Of a stretch of DNA of 64,000 nucleotides, positions 1 to 12,357 are shown piece after piece; the stretch's first letter is position 1, and every line of letters starts with the position of its first letter. A program made the translations under genes and the position numbers. This stretch comes from Toxonevra muliebris (Eukaryota; Arthropoda; Insecta; Diptera; Pallopteridae), in contig OY829326.1 in the NCBI GenBank assembly GCA_963691655.1, forward strand, positions 58,149,776 through 58,213,775, written 5' to 3'. The notes under the pieces were generated by a model. It was not told the origin of the DNA. It ran no database searches and saw only the letters and a program-made list of their open reading frames with translations.

Positions 1-616
1 AAAAATGTCAAGTCATAATTTTTAAAACGTCAACGAAAATCAATTTAATTAAATTAAATTAAAGACTTGCCAATTCTTATCATGCGATTACATCAGTGTA
101 CAAACATGCATATGTATTTTGATACAAGAATTTCGATATGTCATGCATTTTAATGCAACAAGTCAATCAATCAATTCGGGCAAGGTAGGCAGATAGTAAA
201 CTTTTCAGACCAAACCAAGCCCCACACTAATGCCGTCATTCTTTCTCCTACACATTCAACACTAATTGCACAGGAAAGAAAAAAAATATTGCACCACACA
301 ATGAGAAAAATGCAAATAAATACATTTCATTTATAGAGTTGTAGTGGTAAGCAGGGGGGGGGGGGAGGGGAAGGCACAGGAAAGCAATACACATGCTCAA
401 GACAGCCGCAATCAAATAAAATTAATTTTTAATGTTATTTTTCTTCAATATCAACACGTTGGCATGTCTGTATGTGTATTTGTTTGTGTATTTGCATTTT
501 TCTTCTCTTCTTCTTATTTCAATTCATTTAAATGCATTAAAAATATTGCAAAATTGAAAATTACTTAAGATATACACAAACATACAAGTATGTGAGTATG
601 TTTATAAGCTACTAGC
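1..616. other. AT-rich non-coding stretch with a G run
   Basis: I see no gene here. It is AT-rich sequence with scattered short simple repeats. The only notable feature is an uninterrupted run of twelve G at 354-365 followed by AGGGG. Short open frames in this stretch have low-complexity composition. Confidence 0.6.
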
Positions 617-785
617 CACAGGCGTATTCTAAAGGGGGATTAGCCATCTCCCCCCCCCTTACTGATAAAAATCTCATACATTTTGTTCATTCATTATGAA
701 TTCAAAAATAATACAAATTTTTTTTTTTTTAATGGAATTAAAAAATTAAACCCCCCCACTAAAGAAGTGTTAGGATCCGCTAGTG
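617..785. mobile_element. Short hAT-like MITE with G/C-run ends (copy A)
   Basis: The left end reads CACAGGCGTATTCTAAAGG. The right end, reverse-complemented, reads CACTAGCGGATCC. A G run follows the left end and long C runs lie inside. Copy B at 42207-42368 has the same order of parts: a CACTGGCG start, a run of C, the motif GATRAAAATCT, a T-rich middle, and a GGATCCGCTARTG end. CA-starting inverted ends of this kind are typical of hAT elements. The flanking 8 bp on each side are only partly alike, so the target duplication is decayed or the boundaries are off by a base or two. No coding capacity. Confidence 0.55.
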
Positions 786-3670
786 GGTTTAGCTATGTAT
801 TTTATAAATACAAGGCGAAAATATTCAGTAAGAAAAGAAAAACGTTGTGTCAACATTCACAATAGCATTGGCAAATGTGTCGCCAACAACAACAGCAAAC
901 GACAAAGTGAAGTAATTTCTTAATACCACATGAAACATGCGCTTCCCTACCTACTTCATCATCTATCGTCAACTAACATTTTACTCGTAATCATCATCAT
1001 CATCAATATATGTATGTAGATACTAGTTGCAATGCATATATATGTATTAGTAAGTAGAAACATGATAGATACATTTACCAATGCTAACGCCAACGCCAAT
1101 GCTACCAAAACGTTAAGCATTGACTAAGAAATATTGAAGCTAGCTGAATGTGAACACTTCTCCTTCTACTTCTTATTTCTCTGCGCACTTCATGGCGATC
1201 TTGTTGTTTTTGTGGTTATATAGTTATTGCTGCTACTCCCTCAGCTGTTGTTGTTGTTTTTTTTTATTTTTTTCTACTGTTGCTGGCACATATTTACAAC
1301 ACTTCCTTATTTCCTTCCTTCCTTTCGTTTATTCATTCCTTCGTTTGCTTGTGTGCTTATTTGTTTGTGCACTTGCATCCGTCTGTCTTGTTCATCCGTC
1401 CGTCCTTCTGCACGTTCGTACCGTCCGTCCATCATCCGTTTATGTACATGTCCTTGTATATTGCAAGCTACAAATTAAACATCCGTTTTTGTTAAGAAAT
1501 CCATTTGTTTAATTACTTTAGCTTGTGTGCGTTAAGGAAAATTACAAAATAAAAAAAAATATACACATATACATATACATACAAACACACACACAAGTAC
1601 GTGTTTATCAAAGAATATTAATGGTTGAAAAATATGATGTATGAATATTAAAAAAATTACTTTTTTCTATGTATGCAGTTACTTTATTGTACTACTTAGT
1701 TTTACTTAACAAGAATAGTAAATTATGAAATCTATGAGTTTTGAAATATCATCGAAAGGGAAGCTAATATTTGTGCATAAAGGTGACTGCCGTACTCTAT
1801 TTAATTTTTTTTTATGTAAGTTTTTTAGGTTTGCTTCAATTTGAGTGCATACGAATGGCAATTTTTTAATATGACAACATTTAAAGGAAAAGTGGAAAAG
1901 AAAACAAAAACTCCAACAGAATGCAATCACTGTATTGCACTGTAACACATTTTCTTTGGTAGAGAAAGGGAAATATGAAAAAATTGTGTGGCACTCGTTT
2001 GATGAATGCTCCTTAAATGTTCAAATATGATACCAACCATTTTTTCTGAAAAAAAAAACACTGAACTCAATGGGCACCCAAATACGACATTAAATTTATA
2101 AATTATAATTATAAATTTATATTCAGGTTAATTTTAAGTGGTAGCTTTTTGCATGAAACCACATATAAGCCCCCTAAAGGCTCAGTATGATAACACAGTG
2201 GAACAGCACAACACCTCCCATTACGGAGTAGAGAATCACGATGGCTGACCTAATTTTATAACATGTCTCCTCAGCAGTGCCACACGAGTACCGAAATGAT
2301 TGTGTTGATTGTTGTTCCGGCTTGGGTTTAGTAGATGTTTAGTGCGTCTACTATCCATGATAGTCCAAGGTTAGTTTGATAATACCACAAATATGCTCTA
2401 CTACTCAGAGCCTTTTTGGTTCCTCGATGTATTTTTGTTAATGGGCAGATTAACAGATGTGAGGGGAACATCAACGGTGAAGGAAGGTGACAAAATATTA
2501 AGAGAAGATCTGCCGACAAGAACAAGTTTTGATCTAATGAACACAACAGTAAGTGACTTAATTCCTTCTTGGCTGTTTATGTAGTTGCAAATATTCGAGC
2601 CTAACTAATCGTTACAAATAAGTTATGTGATGCTGATATATTTCCATTACTTTTGCCTGAAAGACGCTGCGATGGTCAGTAAGATGGAAGGAAAGTGTAA
2701 GACCCAGCTTGCTTGAAAATATACCGCAACCGACTTTATATTATGTGTAGATGTCAGTAGACTTTCCAAGTAGAGTGACCATTTCGTCTTCGATTCTTTC
2801 CTCTTTATTGTGGATGTGGGCGGAAAATTTATAGTCTAAATTCGGAATAGAGCTGACATGATCTATATTTGTTAGTGCAGGCTAGAATGTAGTTCGGGAT
2901 TGAATTTTCGGGATTTGAAATTGGGCATTATTACATACAATACAATCATAGTATGGAAACCAAAAACCAAAATGCTTCTGTGTTTTGTTATATTTGAGTA
3001 AAGAGAAAATATTTTCGAAATCACTCATTGTTTGACAGCTTGAAACTGACTAAGTTTGTGACAGTGTATTTTGTCATAAGATATAAGAAATTATTAAATT
3101 TTTCCTAGTTTCAGGTCAATATTCAGGAATCTTAGATGATCTCAAAAAATCTTCGGATTGACATACTACCTTCACACGAATAGCTGTTTTTTCAGTAAAA
3201 ATGTCGATCTAGGGAATGGTAGGAAATATTTTCCTTTTACATCCTGAGATTGCAATGCAGATTTCATAACGATTTTTTACAAATTTTTTAGGAAAAATTT
3301 CAATTTTTTTTTGTTCATCACAATGAACATATAATCTTTTGAGTGTTATTTTTCCGGTTCTACTGTAGAATCTGACATCATTGGCATTACACAACACAAT
3401 CTACAGAGAATCGCTCTCATGCTTTACTTTTTCAAATCCCAAAATCCATTAGTTCCAGAAAACCAATCCCGCAACTGGACTCTCTTTAGTTGTGAATTCT
3501 AGAAAACCCACTAGAGTGGATTGACTTTGAAACTCCAATCATAATAAGATTTTTTTGAGAAGGGATACAAATTGGTTGACAAATTTCAGAATAAAATACT
3601 ACCTCACATTTCCAGTTTCCTTTTGGATATTTTTTAAATGAAAATTAAGTTCAAAAATAGTTTTCTTGTA
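786..3670. other. Non-coding AT-rich sequence, no gene seen
   Basis: Nothing here is supported as a gene. It holds AT-rich sequence, a pyrimidine-rich part around 1190-1450 whose overlapping open frames are low-complexity, a CA-rich tract around 1560-1600, and an AT palindrome around 2093-2124. Confidence 0.5.
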
Positions 3671-4958
3671 TTGGGAGTATGAATGTATAAACTCGTAATT
3701 GTGACTAACTTCATATCTATCATACGCGTCATTTTTTTTTTGACATTGACAGCTATTCTATCTCGAAGAGCGCCAAAAATACTATAAGAATTGATCTGTC
3801 AAATAATTTTCATAATTTTACAAAAGTGTTTTACTATAGCTGAAAATGTCGAATTTCGTGCCAACAAAACAACATTTGCGGGAAGTTTTAATTTGCTTCT
3901 TCCATTTAAAGAAAAACGCAACTGAAGCACATCGTTTACTCACTGAAGCTTATCCTGACTGTGCTATAGACGTTAGAATGTGTCAGGTGTGGTATGCCTG
4001 TTTCAAAAGTGATGATTTTGATGTTGAAGACAGGGAACGTTCAGGCGGCCCAAAAAAGCTCGAAGATGAAGAATTGAAGGCATTACTCGAAGAAGATTCA
4101 TGTCAAACGCAACAAAAACTTGCAGAATCTTTAGGAGTTTATCAATGAACCATTTCTAAACGATTAAAAGCATTGGGGATGATTCAAAAGCAAGGAAATT
4201 GGGTGCCGTACGAATTGAAGCCGAGAGACATCGAACGACGATTTTTCACATGTGAACTGCTGATTGAACGACAGAAAAGAAAGGGTTTTCTTCATCGTAT
4301 TGTGCCTGGCGATCAAAAGTGGATATGTTACGATAACCCAAAGCGTAAAAAATCATGGGGACGGCCCGGACATGCATCAAAATCAACGGCAAAGCCGAAC
4401 ATCCATGGATCCAAGCTCATGCTGAGTATTTGGTGGGTTATGAAAGGTGTCGTGTATTATGAGCTGTTGAAATCGAATGAAACGATCACTGGCGACCACT
4501 ACCGACTACAATTGATGCGTTTGAGCCGAGCATTAAAGGATAAGAGGCCAGAATATGAGAATAGACACAACGAAGTTATTCTTCAGCACGACAATGCTCG
4601 GCCGCATGTTGCAAGGCAAGTAAAAACATACTTGGAAACGCTGAAATGGGAAGTGCTACCCCACCCGCCGTATTCTCCAGACATTGCTCCTTCTGATTAC
4701 CACTTGTTCCGATCGATGACACATGGCCTGGCTGAACAGCACTTCCGTTCTTTCGAAGAACTCAAAAAATGGGTCGATTTGTGGATAGGCTCAAAAGGTG
4801 AGGAGTTCTTTCGACGCGGAATCCGTATGCTATCAGAAAGATGGGAAAAGGTTGTGGCTAACGGGGACAATACTTTAAAGAATAAATTTATAATCACTTT
4901 TTCACAATAAATGTCCAAATTACGAAAAAAATACGAGTTTATACATTCATACTCCCAA
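3671..4958 (+). mobile_element. Mariner-like element, copy 1 (dead)
   Basis: A 1288-bp mariner-type element. The first and last 27-28 bp are inverted repeats beginning TTGGGAGTATGAATG and including TATAAACTCGTA. TA dinucleotides at 3669-3670 and 4959-4960 are the expected target duplication. The length is normal for mariner (about 1.3 kb). The body encodes a transposase almost the same as that of copy 2 at 43224-44506, but broken. Its ends are better preserved than those of copy 2, whose left end lacks three G. Confidence 0.93.
3846..4910 (+). pseudogene. Mariner transposase, nonsense and frameshift copy
   Basis: Encodes a DD34D mariner transposase, the enzyme that excises the element at its inverted ends and joins it to TA sites. 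Start chosen at MSNFVPTK by analogy with copy 2 and the known Mos1-like N terminus. Codon 101 is TGA (4146-4148) where copy 2 has TCA; the same frame then continues. The catalytic aspartates remain visible in PGDQKW, QHDNARPH and SPDIAPSDYHLF, and the WVPYEL linker motif is present. The first motif has Q in place of the usual E after GD. Near the 3' end a lost base (around 4861-4866) replaces the normal tail DGQYFNE with a longer out-of-frame tail ending at 4910. About twenty further residues differ from copy 2. Two lesions make this a dead copy. Confidence 0.93.
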
Positions 4959-4960
4959 TA

Positions 4961-6376
4961 TCAAAAGCCCTAAGTGCACAAAATTTCATTAAAATCGGTC
5001 AATTCATTGACGGCACTCCAGTACAAAGAAAAATTTAAGTTCCCCTGAGTTTTTTAACTTTTGCTCCAAAGACTTCTTAACAGTAATTTTAACAAGCGAA
5101 CCTCTAGACTTTTCAGTGTTTTACATATAGGTGATCCAGAAATCTGCACTGGTGGCGCGGGGGGAGCTAGGATCCGTCATTATGCTTGAGTACACCAGTA
5201 TCGGCGTACAGCTAGTTGCTTCTTCGATAATTGGCATTTCCGCCCATTGAACCATAGATGCCAGGTATCTTCCCCTTATCAGTAGTTTATAAAATTTTTT
5301 TTGTGCAAAAAGAGTTTTTAAATGCAATTTGCCACTTTTTGTCGCTTTTTTTTTGTTAATTTTCCATTATATTTTGACTTCAGTATCAATTAAATTTTGT
5401 TAGTATGCGTAGAAGAATTAGCTAGTCAGTAAAAATGAAATAAGTTTTAAAGGATAAATGCTCCGAGAGTAACGACTCTCTCGCTCATCGTGCTGAATTT
5501 GTTGATTTTTTTGTTTTGTTTCTAGTCAACAAAACTAACGTTTATTTGGAAAAAAAAAACAGTGACAAATAAGAAATTTTAATGGTGGACAAAAGAGTAA
5601 AAATAACGATGAAAGCAAAACCAAGTGAGAGTAGAAAAGAATGAAAAATACGACGTCTTCTAATACAAATTGTGGTATCATAATGATTTGTACGAAAAAG
5701 AATCGGCTTTCTAGATAAATTTTTCCTTAACTATATACATATATGATTAAACATATTTCAATTATTTTATATTGGTACATTTGTTTTATTGACTTATTTA
5801 TCTAACACCATCGATTTTCTCGAAAATTTGTACCAATTCAAAAAATGTTTTCAAGAATTTTTTTTTCGGTTGAATTAAATTTAAAGTTTTTATTTCAACA
5901 TAATTTTTCTAAGAAACTATTACCAAGGAAAAACGAAACAAAAAAAAAAAAAAGAGACATCATCGTCAACGGCATCGGTGAATTGCAAAAGCATTTGAAA
6001 CTTTTTAACTGACAGTATTTTTATATAAGTGTATGTGGCATAAACATATGTGCACCTAAAACACATACACATACATACACACATAAGCAATAACAAGAAA
6101 CATATGCGAGTTAACACATACAGAAACACAATTGCACCTGGGTATAAATAAATGTGTGCGTGTGTGTGTGTGTGTGCGTTTGCTGTTGTTGCTACTGTGG
6201 CAAACATAAAATGCAGAAAACATTTCGTAAACTGTCTACATGTGTGTGTGTGAGTGTGCGCCAAAAATGTCTACTTTATTTTTATTCTTGTTCTTCTCTT
6301 TCGTCAGAGTCTGTAGCTTTAAATATTTCTTGGTATTTGCTTCGTAAGCTTTACTTATGGAATAAGAAGTTTATAC
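4961..6376. other. Non-coding sequence with a GT microsatellite
   Basis: No gene recognised. A somewhat GC-richer patch at about 5100-5290 has a minus-strand open frame that I cannot match to any family. A (GT)n tract lies at 6153-6178 within a CA/GT-rich stretch (about 6040-6260); the open frames across it on both strands are microsatellite translations. Confidence 0.5.
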
Positions 6377-7421
6377 CAGGGCCATAGCCAGACATTTTTT
6401 TCGGGGGGGAGGGGGATTTTATTCGAAGAAAATATTCATAAATAATTTTTATCAAACTGAGTTTTAAATACAATAAATTAAATCGATGATACATTTGATT
6501 ATAAATTAAAATTTTAGGAAAAAGTTTCCGATTTTTTTAATCTTAACCTCAAAAAAATGGCCAAAAGTGACAAAAAATTCACAGAATAATCAAATTAAAT
6601 TTTTTGAAATAAATATTATTCAATGTGCATTCAAATGCATTTTTTTTTTTTATCGTGAAGGACATAATTTCATTAACTCATTGACTTCCCACTACTGATG
6701 ATGTACCCAACCTCAAAAAAATTACCAAAAATTGTAGAGGCTAATTTTTTTCAAATGATCATCATTGAGAATTTGAGCCATTATCAATGATAAGGAATGA
6801 GGTTGAGATCTTTCGTGGTGCTCTGACCAATAATGCGTTAAAAAATAATTATATTTTAAGATTGCCTCCTAAACTAAGCATGGGTTTTGCTAATAAGATG
6901 GAGTTTTTGCGAAAGAACTTTTCACGTTGAACACGAATCTGAGGTCAAAAACTTCCCATCACGTCACTTTTTAGGAAAAAAATGGGGTCAAGCAAGTCTA
7001 ATTTTACAAGGATTCGATAATTTTTTCTATTTTTTTTTTTAATTTTTAAACTTTTCAAACTGATTCAGGACGATACTTTAAATCAAAAACAGTTACTGAC
7101 CTAGAAAAACTATGAATGCAGGAGTGCTCAGTATCACCTTCTCTTTTTGAATCCGTAGTCAAACCTCATGTCGAAGAAAACAAATCGGATTTAATCGCAT
7201 AGTGCAAGTAAGATTTCAAATTTATTTTTTTTATATTTGACTTTTTAGAAAAAAAACCGATGGAAATAGAAAATATCGTTAAATAGATTTTATTTTGACT
7301 TTTTTCCATCCATTGGCAATTAATCTCAAAAATTAGAATAAAGTTTTCACATTTGGCGGAGGGGGGGATGGGGTGGTCAGAACCCGCAACCCCACCCTCC
7401 TCCCCTCTAAATACGGCCTTG
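6377..7421. mobile_element. hAT-like non-autonomous element, 1.05 kb
   Basis: Starts CAGGGCCATAGCCAG and ends, reverse-complemented, CAAGGCCGTATTTAG. It is flanked by the identical 8-mer GTTTATAC at 6369-6376 and 7422-7429. An 8-bp target duplication with CAGGG-type inverted ends is the classical hAT signature. Just inside each end are long G or C runs (about 6402-6415 and 7357-7408). The interior is AT-rich and encodes nothing recognisable, so it would need a transposase in trans. It belongs to the same G/C-run style as the short copies at 617, 42207 and 63818, but I cannot show they are the same family. Confidence 0.75.
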
Positions 7422-7430
7422 GTTTATACC

Positions 7431-8427
7431 TTAAAAATGTTGTTGTTTGTTTTGTTTTCTTCGTGTTGCATGCAGCAAATGTACCTTTAGTTTTATTTCG
7501 TATTTCAATTTCTTTATACATTTACTTTTGTTGTTGTTGTTTTGGCAACTTAAAATACCTGTAACACACACATACAAACATACAACAACGCAGCAGAAAC
7601 TTTTCGACAATATTGATTGAATAAAGAAAAACTATTTGTGTTGGCAATTGAGGTGGCTCGGAATACTTTTTCGTGGCAACATATTTTGTTTTGGCAGCAA
7701 CGGCAATAGCAATAGCAACATGTTTTCTATATCTAAGAAGTGAACAAAGAAAGTAGTGTATGTGAGCTAAAAATTTTCTTCCTTTCTTTCACTATTATTT
7801 TCAGTATTTAATATTTTTGCTTTTGAATTTTCAATAGAGGCGATTTTCTTGGTAGTAAATAAATATTCCTTTTTTGAGAAATTTGTTTGTTTATTTAATA
7901 GGAATAATATACATACAAGCGGTGAGTGCTAGTTGCCAGGGCCCTCGAAGGTAATGTTTTCAGATATTTAACGATCTACCCAGGTAGCACAATAACTTAA
8001 CTTAAGAGGCGTAGTCATCGACCGATCTCTTTGCCTTTTTTATATGAAATATAAACCGAAAGTGCGTAAATTTTTAAATGTTGTGAATGAAAACTTCCAA
8101 AAGTGAATGTTTTCAAAATGATAGCAGAAGACACGCATTTATTTCGTTATAATTAAACTTAAAAAATCTTAATTCTATTTGTTTACTTACAACATTATGT
8201 AGTTTTATATCAGTAGAGTAATATTCGAATGTAATTTCATCAACATTATATTATGCCAAAAACTTACCTAAAATGAAAAGAGAGAAAACGAAATTCAGTA
8301 CTTAATGTTTCAAGAGAATGTTATTAAATAATTTTTACATATAAATAAAAATACGTATCGTGTATTTAAAAAATACTTAGTTGTGTTTCTTAATTCTATA
8401 ATCATTTTCCTTTCCGGTTCTATGTAT
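7431..8427. other. Non-coding AT-rich sequence, no gene seen
   Basis: No gene, clear repeat or RNA found; AT-rich with short CA and GTT simple repeats near 7440-7590. Confidence 0.5.
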
Positions 8428-8843
8428 TTAATCCTCTCAGGATTTTCGTAGACATTATATTAATATTTTTTGTTACAATTAAAGCATTGCCATTGAAACT
8501 ATTGTGACTTTTATGGGACAACATCACTTTTTTTCTCTCTTTTTTTTCTTGTCATCTATTTCAAAAAATTATTAAAAATATTAAATAATAAAAAGATGTT
8601 TAAAAAACCAATTGCTTATGTAGATAGAACTTTTCTCTGTCGATAGAGACAAATTCTGTGTAAGTCTGAGTATTTTAAAGCTCCCAGAACGTTTTTTTTT
8701 ATGCATTTGTATATCTCGCGAACGGCTAAACCTGGACAAATAAAAATTCGTGAATAGGTTTTCTGACTACTTGGAGGCTCCTAAACACGAAAATCAACAT
8801 TTCTTCTCACCACGGGAAGTACACATTCTCCTGAGAGGGTTAA
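8428..8843. mobile_element. TTAA-flanked MITE (piggyBac-type)
   Basis: TTAA at 8428-8431 and 8840-8843 bounds a 408-bp segment. Its left end is TCCTCTCAGGA and its right end, reverse-complemented, is CCCTCTCAGGA. A TTAA target and short C-rich inverted ends are the piggyBac-superfamily signature. The interior is AT-rich and non-coding. The match beyond the first 11 bases is weak, so this could be chance, but several similar TTAA-bounded segments occur in this window. Confidence 0.55.
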
Positions 8844-11089
8844 GTTGCTCCGTCAGCTATGTCGAGCAAAAACATGCGGCAACAAAGTAAAGAGTATATG
8901 TAGAGTCGAAAACTCAATTTATACCAATATTTAACAATTTTGAATAAAACCAATTAAATAACAATTAAATAAAATTTTGAATTTTCGTTAAAACCGCTTT
9001 CTGCTTGATGTGCTAAGTACGGTCTTCCCGAAAGCCATAAAAAAGGACCTGTGGTTTTTCTCTCAAAATAGTTTTCCAAATTTACTGCTGTATTTGTGTG
9101 GTAACCTCCATTCCTACAGTGCTGGGCTATAGCAAAACTTAACAGGGTGCAAGGGCTCTCCAAACCAATTTTTAATACTTAAAAGTTTTCCGTGTCGGAT
9201 TATATAATTAGAGATATATGTTTGAATGGGAATTCTGTGAATGCAAGAAATCGTTAGTTGTATCTTTAAAACCAACAAAAGGATCTTCATAAATCCATTT
9301 CGGCATTGGACATAGTATTTTTAAGGGTGAGATTTGGAGTGGATATATATTTTATACTGGAATATAAGGAAATTTATAAATGCCCCAACATAAATGTTTA
9401 AAAGAAGTTGAAAGGTTCAGTTATCATTACTTTCTCTGACAGCCAACTTTTTCGTCATGAATTTTTCTTTCAAAATTGGTAAAAGAGCATTTCAACAGTA
9501 TCCATCATCATCAATACCTAAATTCCCAAATGGGACACAGGGCATCAACTACACCAAATTTCCATTTAATTCAATTTTCGGGGGACTACCCAGCTCTGTC
9601 CAGCTACATCCAAGCGATGTCATTTCGTGCTCCGCTATATGTATCTATAACAGTATCCAGCGCTAATTTATCCATACCAACGTCACTCTATGACATCGTA
9701 GATAATGAGGGAGAAAAAAAATGACGATGAACTAACTGAGATTGGTACATTTGCCCATTGTGCCTTAGTTTTTCTAAGGATTTTGTTGGTTTTTTGTTGG
9801 GGGAGGAAAAAAAGGCTAACATATTGCGTATTTATTCCAGATTTCAAACAATCATCTCGCTATAGCGCATCTTTGACTGTTTGTAGGGTATATAAATGAG
9901 GAATATTTTTCAGATATCAATCAAAATGAGTTAAGTCGATTCAATGTGACAGAGTGCATTCTACGGTACGTTCATTACGAGACGGTAATTCAGTTTTTTT
10001 GTAAAATCTCAGTGGCACTGAATGGAATTTTTAGTAATAAGTCGTTTTTGACGGTCGGTATCATCAGATATCCGTTTCATTTGAGTTCAGCAAACAAACT
10101 TCTTTTAGGTCTCAGTGACTGACTAATGGGGGCTACCCACTTAAATTATAATAAAAATAATGCAATAATTCAATGATTTGATGAGTAACACTCATGAAGA
10201 AAGACAATCTTGAGCTGTTTCCTACAATACTGTGACAAGATTTGTGCCAAGTCTGAATAAGAAAGGCGTAAAAAAGTAGGAAAACTGTATCTTGGAGAAT
10301 AAGATCGGAGTTTTAATATCTTCGTTTCGTTAACATTTTGTTTTTATTCAAAAACCAACGATCAAAAATGTATGAGGTTTTTATCAGTAAGGAAGGGGGT
10401 CGGTTTATCCCAAAAACCGCCAACTGGGAGTCAAAATCTGTAAAGTGATCTGCTTTTAATGAAATTTTTAGGTTCCTAAAAGAAATAAGAATTTTCAGGA
10501 GTAAGAAAGTAATATTTTTTTCCCCCATTTTAATCATTTTTTTTGTAGATTTGTTTTCTCTCTTACTTTTTCCTGAATTTTTTATTCCTGGAAAGTAAAC
10601 TATTTGCATTTATATGAAGTGCTACGGAAGGCACATGGTCATCAAGACAATGGTCTTGGTCTTGAGAGAGAAATATTTCGTCGCCTGAGAATTGATTTAG
10701 CGTATAGATATATGAATTTGTACACACATACGCCAAATCAATTCTCAGGCGACGATTTGTCCAAAAAGAAGTGAGAAGAGAGTAATATTAGATTATTCTT
10801 TTCACTACAAATAATTTGACACTTTACAAAATCAAAAGTCGAACGGATAACTATTTAAGGGTAATTCGGGGTCGCTAAATCCGACCCTGTACCCAGAATT
10901 TCTCTATAACCATTAATTTTGGAAAGCGCGGGACCAATATAAACTTTTTTTTATTTTACTTTGTACATGTTTCATAGCTAAGAGAAAGTTTTTTATCATG
11001 AAAGGAAGAAAAAAAATTAATTAGACTGCAACACTTCCCCGATCACTTTTATTCACCCTTTTGGGTGTTATATGAAGCCACTATAAGAC
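8844..11089. other. Non-coding stretch, unassigned
   Basis: No gene supported. A patch at about 8985-9165 is GC-richer with a minus-strand open frame of about 69 codons, and 9457-9724 has two overlapping plus-strand frames; neither resembles a family I know. The one strong structure is the inverted repeat at 10678-10755. Confidence 0.45.
10678..10755. repeat. 27-bp inverted repeat (hairpin), one mismatch
   Basis: Left arm 10678-10704 and right arm 10729-10755 are reverse complements except for one position, around the core CGCCTGAGAATTGATTT. They enclose a 24-base loop. Pairing does not extend beyond the arms. It could be the stem of a small hairpin RNA, the remains of a foldback element, or a replication-slippage palindrome. 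Confidence 0.85.
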
Positions 11090-11520
11090 ATATGGATATA
11101 CTTGATAAACGAACGCGATACTTATCATGAGGTTTCAGTAAAAAATTTTCATCGAAAAGTATTTGGGGTCACCGAAGGTAAAAATTATATAGGTCCAACT
11201 TTTTTTGTAAGAAATTAACAATCCTTTTGTATTGGATCAATTGTTGGAAAAAATAATGAACATTCTTCGCAAAAAATATTCTCCATCAAAAAATAGTTGA
11301 AGTCATTGAAGATCAAAACCATCTTAGTCTAATTTTTTCCCAGAAATGAAACTTTGACAGACTAAAATCATTTATTTTTTGCTATAACGTCTTTGTATAG
11401 GATTTACTGTTGAAAAATAAAAAACAATAAAGTTTGAGGAAAATATCTACAATCAAAAAGCAATTGGGGTCACCGAAGGTCACAATTACCTAGAACCAAC
11501 TTTTTTAAGAGAATAATAAT
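11090..11520. repeat. Degenerate tandem repeat with GGTCACCGAAGG
   Basis: Three successive segments share the order: ATC(A/G)AAAAG, then TTGGGGTCACCGAAGGT, then AATTAT or ACCATC, then TAGGTCCAACTTTTTT. The box lies at about 11164, 11296 (decayed to GAAGTCATTGAAG) and 11464. The period is roughly 130-170 bp. A single inverted relative of the box may lie near 18490. Origin unknown; it looks like an old satellite fragment. Confidence 0.6.
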
Positions 11521-12357
11521 TAAGTTAATGAACAAAAGTAGTCATCACAACAACAATACGCCACAATTCCTCATCAGTGATCTTAGTGATAGTTTTTAAT
11601 CTTTCAATATATTCAGTATATAGAACGGTAGTGATAGTTTCTTTCAATATCTCTATTCAATGAAGATATTTGGAATCAAATCTGTAATTCCGAAACGGCC
11701 GTCTGATTTGCCCGTCTTTATATATATTGTTATTGTGATGACTACATTTGTTCATTAACCTGTTTATATATAACTTTAAATAACGAAATTGACATGAACT
11801 TAAGTCATGACTTTGAAAAATTAACACATAGATTTAATTTTCATAGTCTCCTAAAAACTATCATGAACTGATCGATTGGGGCCCGTTCAGAAAAAATGAC
11901 ACCAAGAATCATTTTCTCATAAACACATACACTCTCTCATATACTAGACTTTCAAATAACGAACTGTTATGCAGACTAACTACTATGGGAAAAAAAACAA
12001 CAACGTAAGTGTATAGAACGGTAGTGGTAGTTTCTTTCAATATCTCTATTCAGTGAAGATATTTGGAATCAAATCTGTAATTCTGGGTTATGATTTCAAA
12101 TATTAGTAGCTTATGTAGGATATTGAAAGATTAAGAACTATCACTAAGACCACTGATGAGGAATTGTGGCGGATTCCGAGACGGCCTTCTGATTTGCCCG
12201 TCTCTATATACATTGTTGTTGTGATGACTACATTTGTTGATTAACCTGTTTATATATAACTTCAAATAACGAAATTGACACGACATTGAACTTAAGTCAT
12301 GACTTTGAAAATTGACCTCTAGATTTAATTTTCATAGTCTCTTAAAAACGATCATGA
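11521..12357. repeat. Direct and inverted repeat complex
   Basis: A block beginning TATAGAACGGTAGTG occurs at 11619-11868 and again at 12011-12357, carrying GATATTTGGAATCAAATCTG, GATTTGCCCGTCT and GATGACTACATTTGTT in the same order. The second copy has about 90 extra bases (about 12083-12175). Part of that extra piece (CTATCACTAAGA, CTGATGAGGAATTGTGGCG) is present in inverted form at about 11523-11610, in front of the first copy. A short relative (CTGATGAG, TGACCGTCTCTATATAC) occurs at about 21451-21530. This looks like a rearranged copy of an unidentified mobile element. Confidence 0.7.

Noticed and set aside
1150..1512. Three overlapping frames rich in Leu, Phe, Cys and Ser
   Set aside because: All arise from a pyrimidine-rich stretch; no recognisable protein.
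6674..6842. A nested TTAA-flanked MITE inside the hAT-like element
   Set aside because: The only shared end sequence is TTAACKCATT; too short to separate from chance in AT-rich DNA.
8954..9163. Minus-strand 69-codon frame in GC-richer sequence
   Set aside because: It looks less random than its surroundings but matches no family I know, and has no supporting structure around it.
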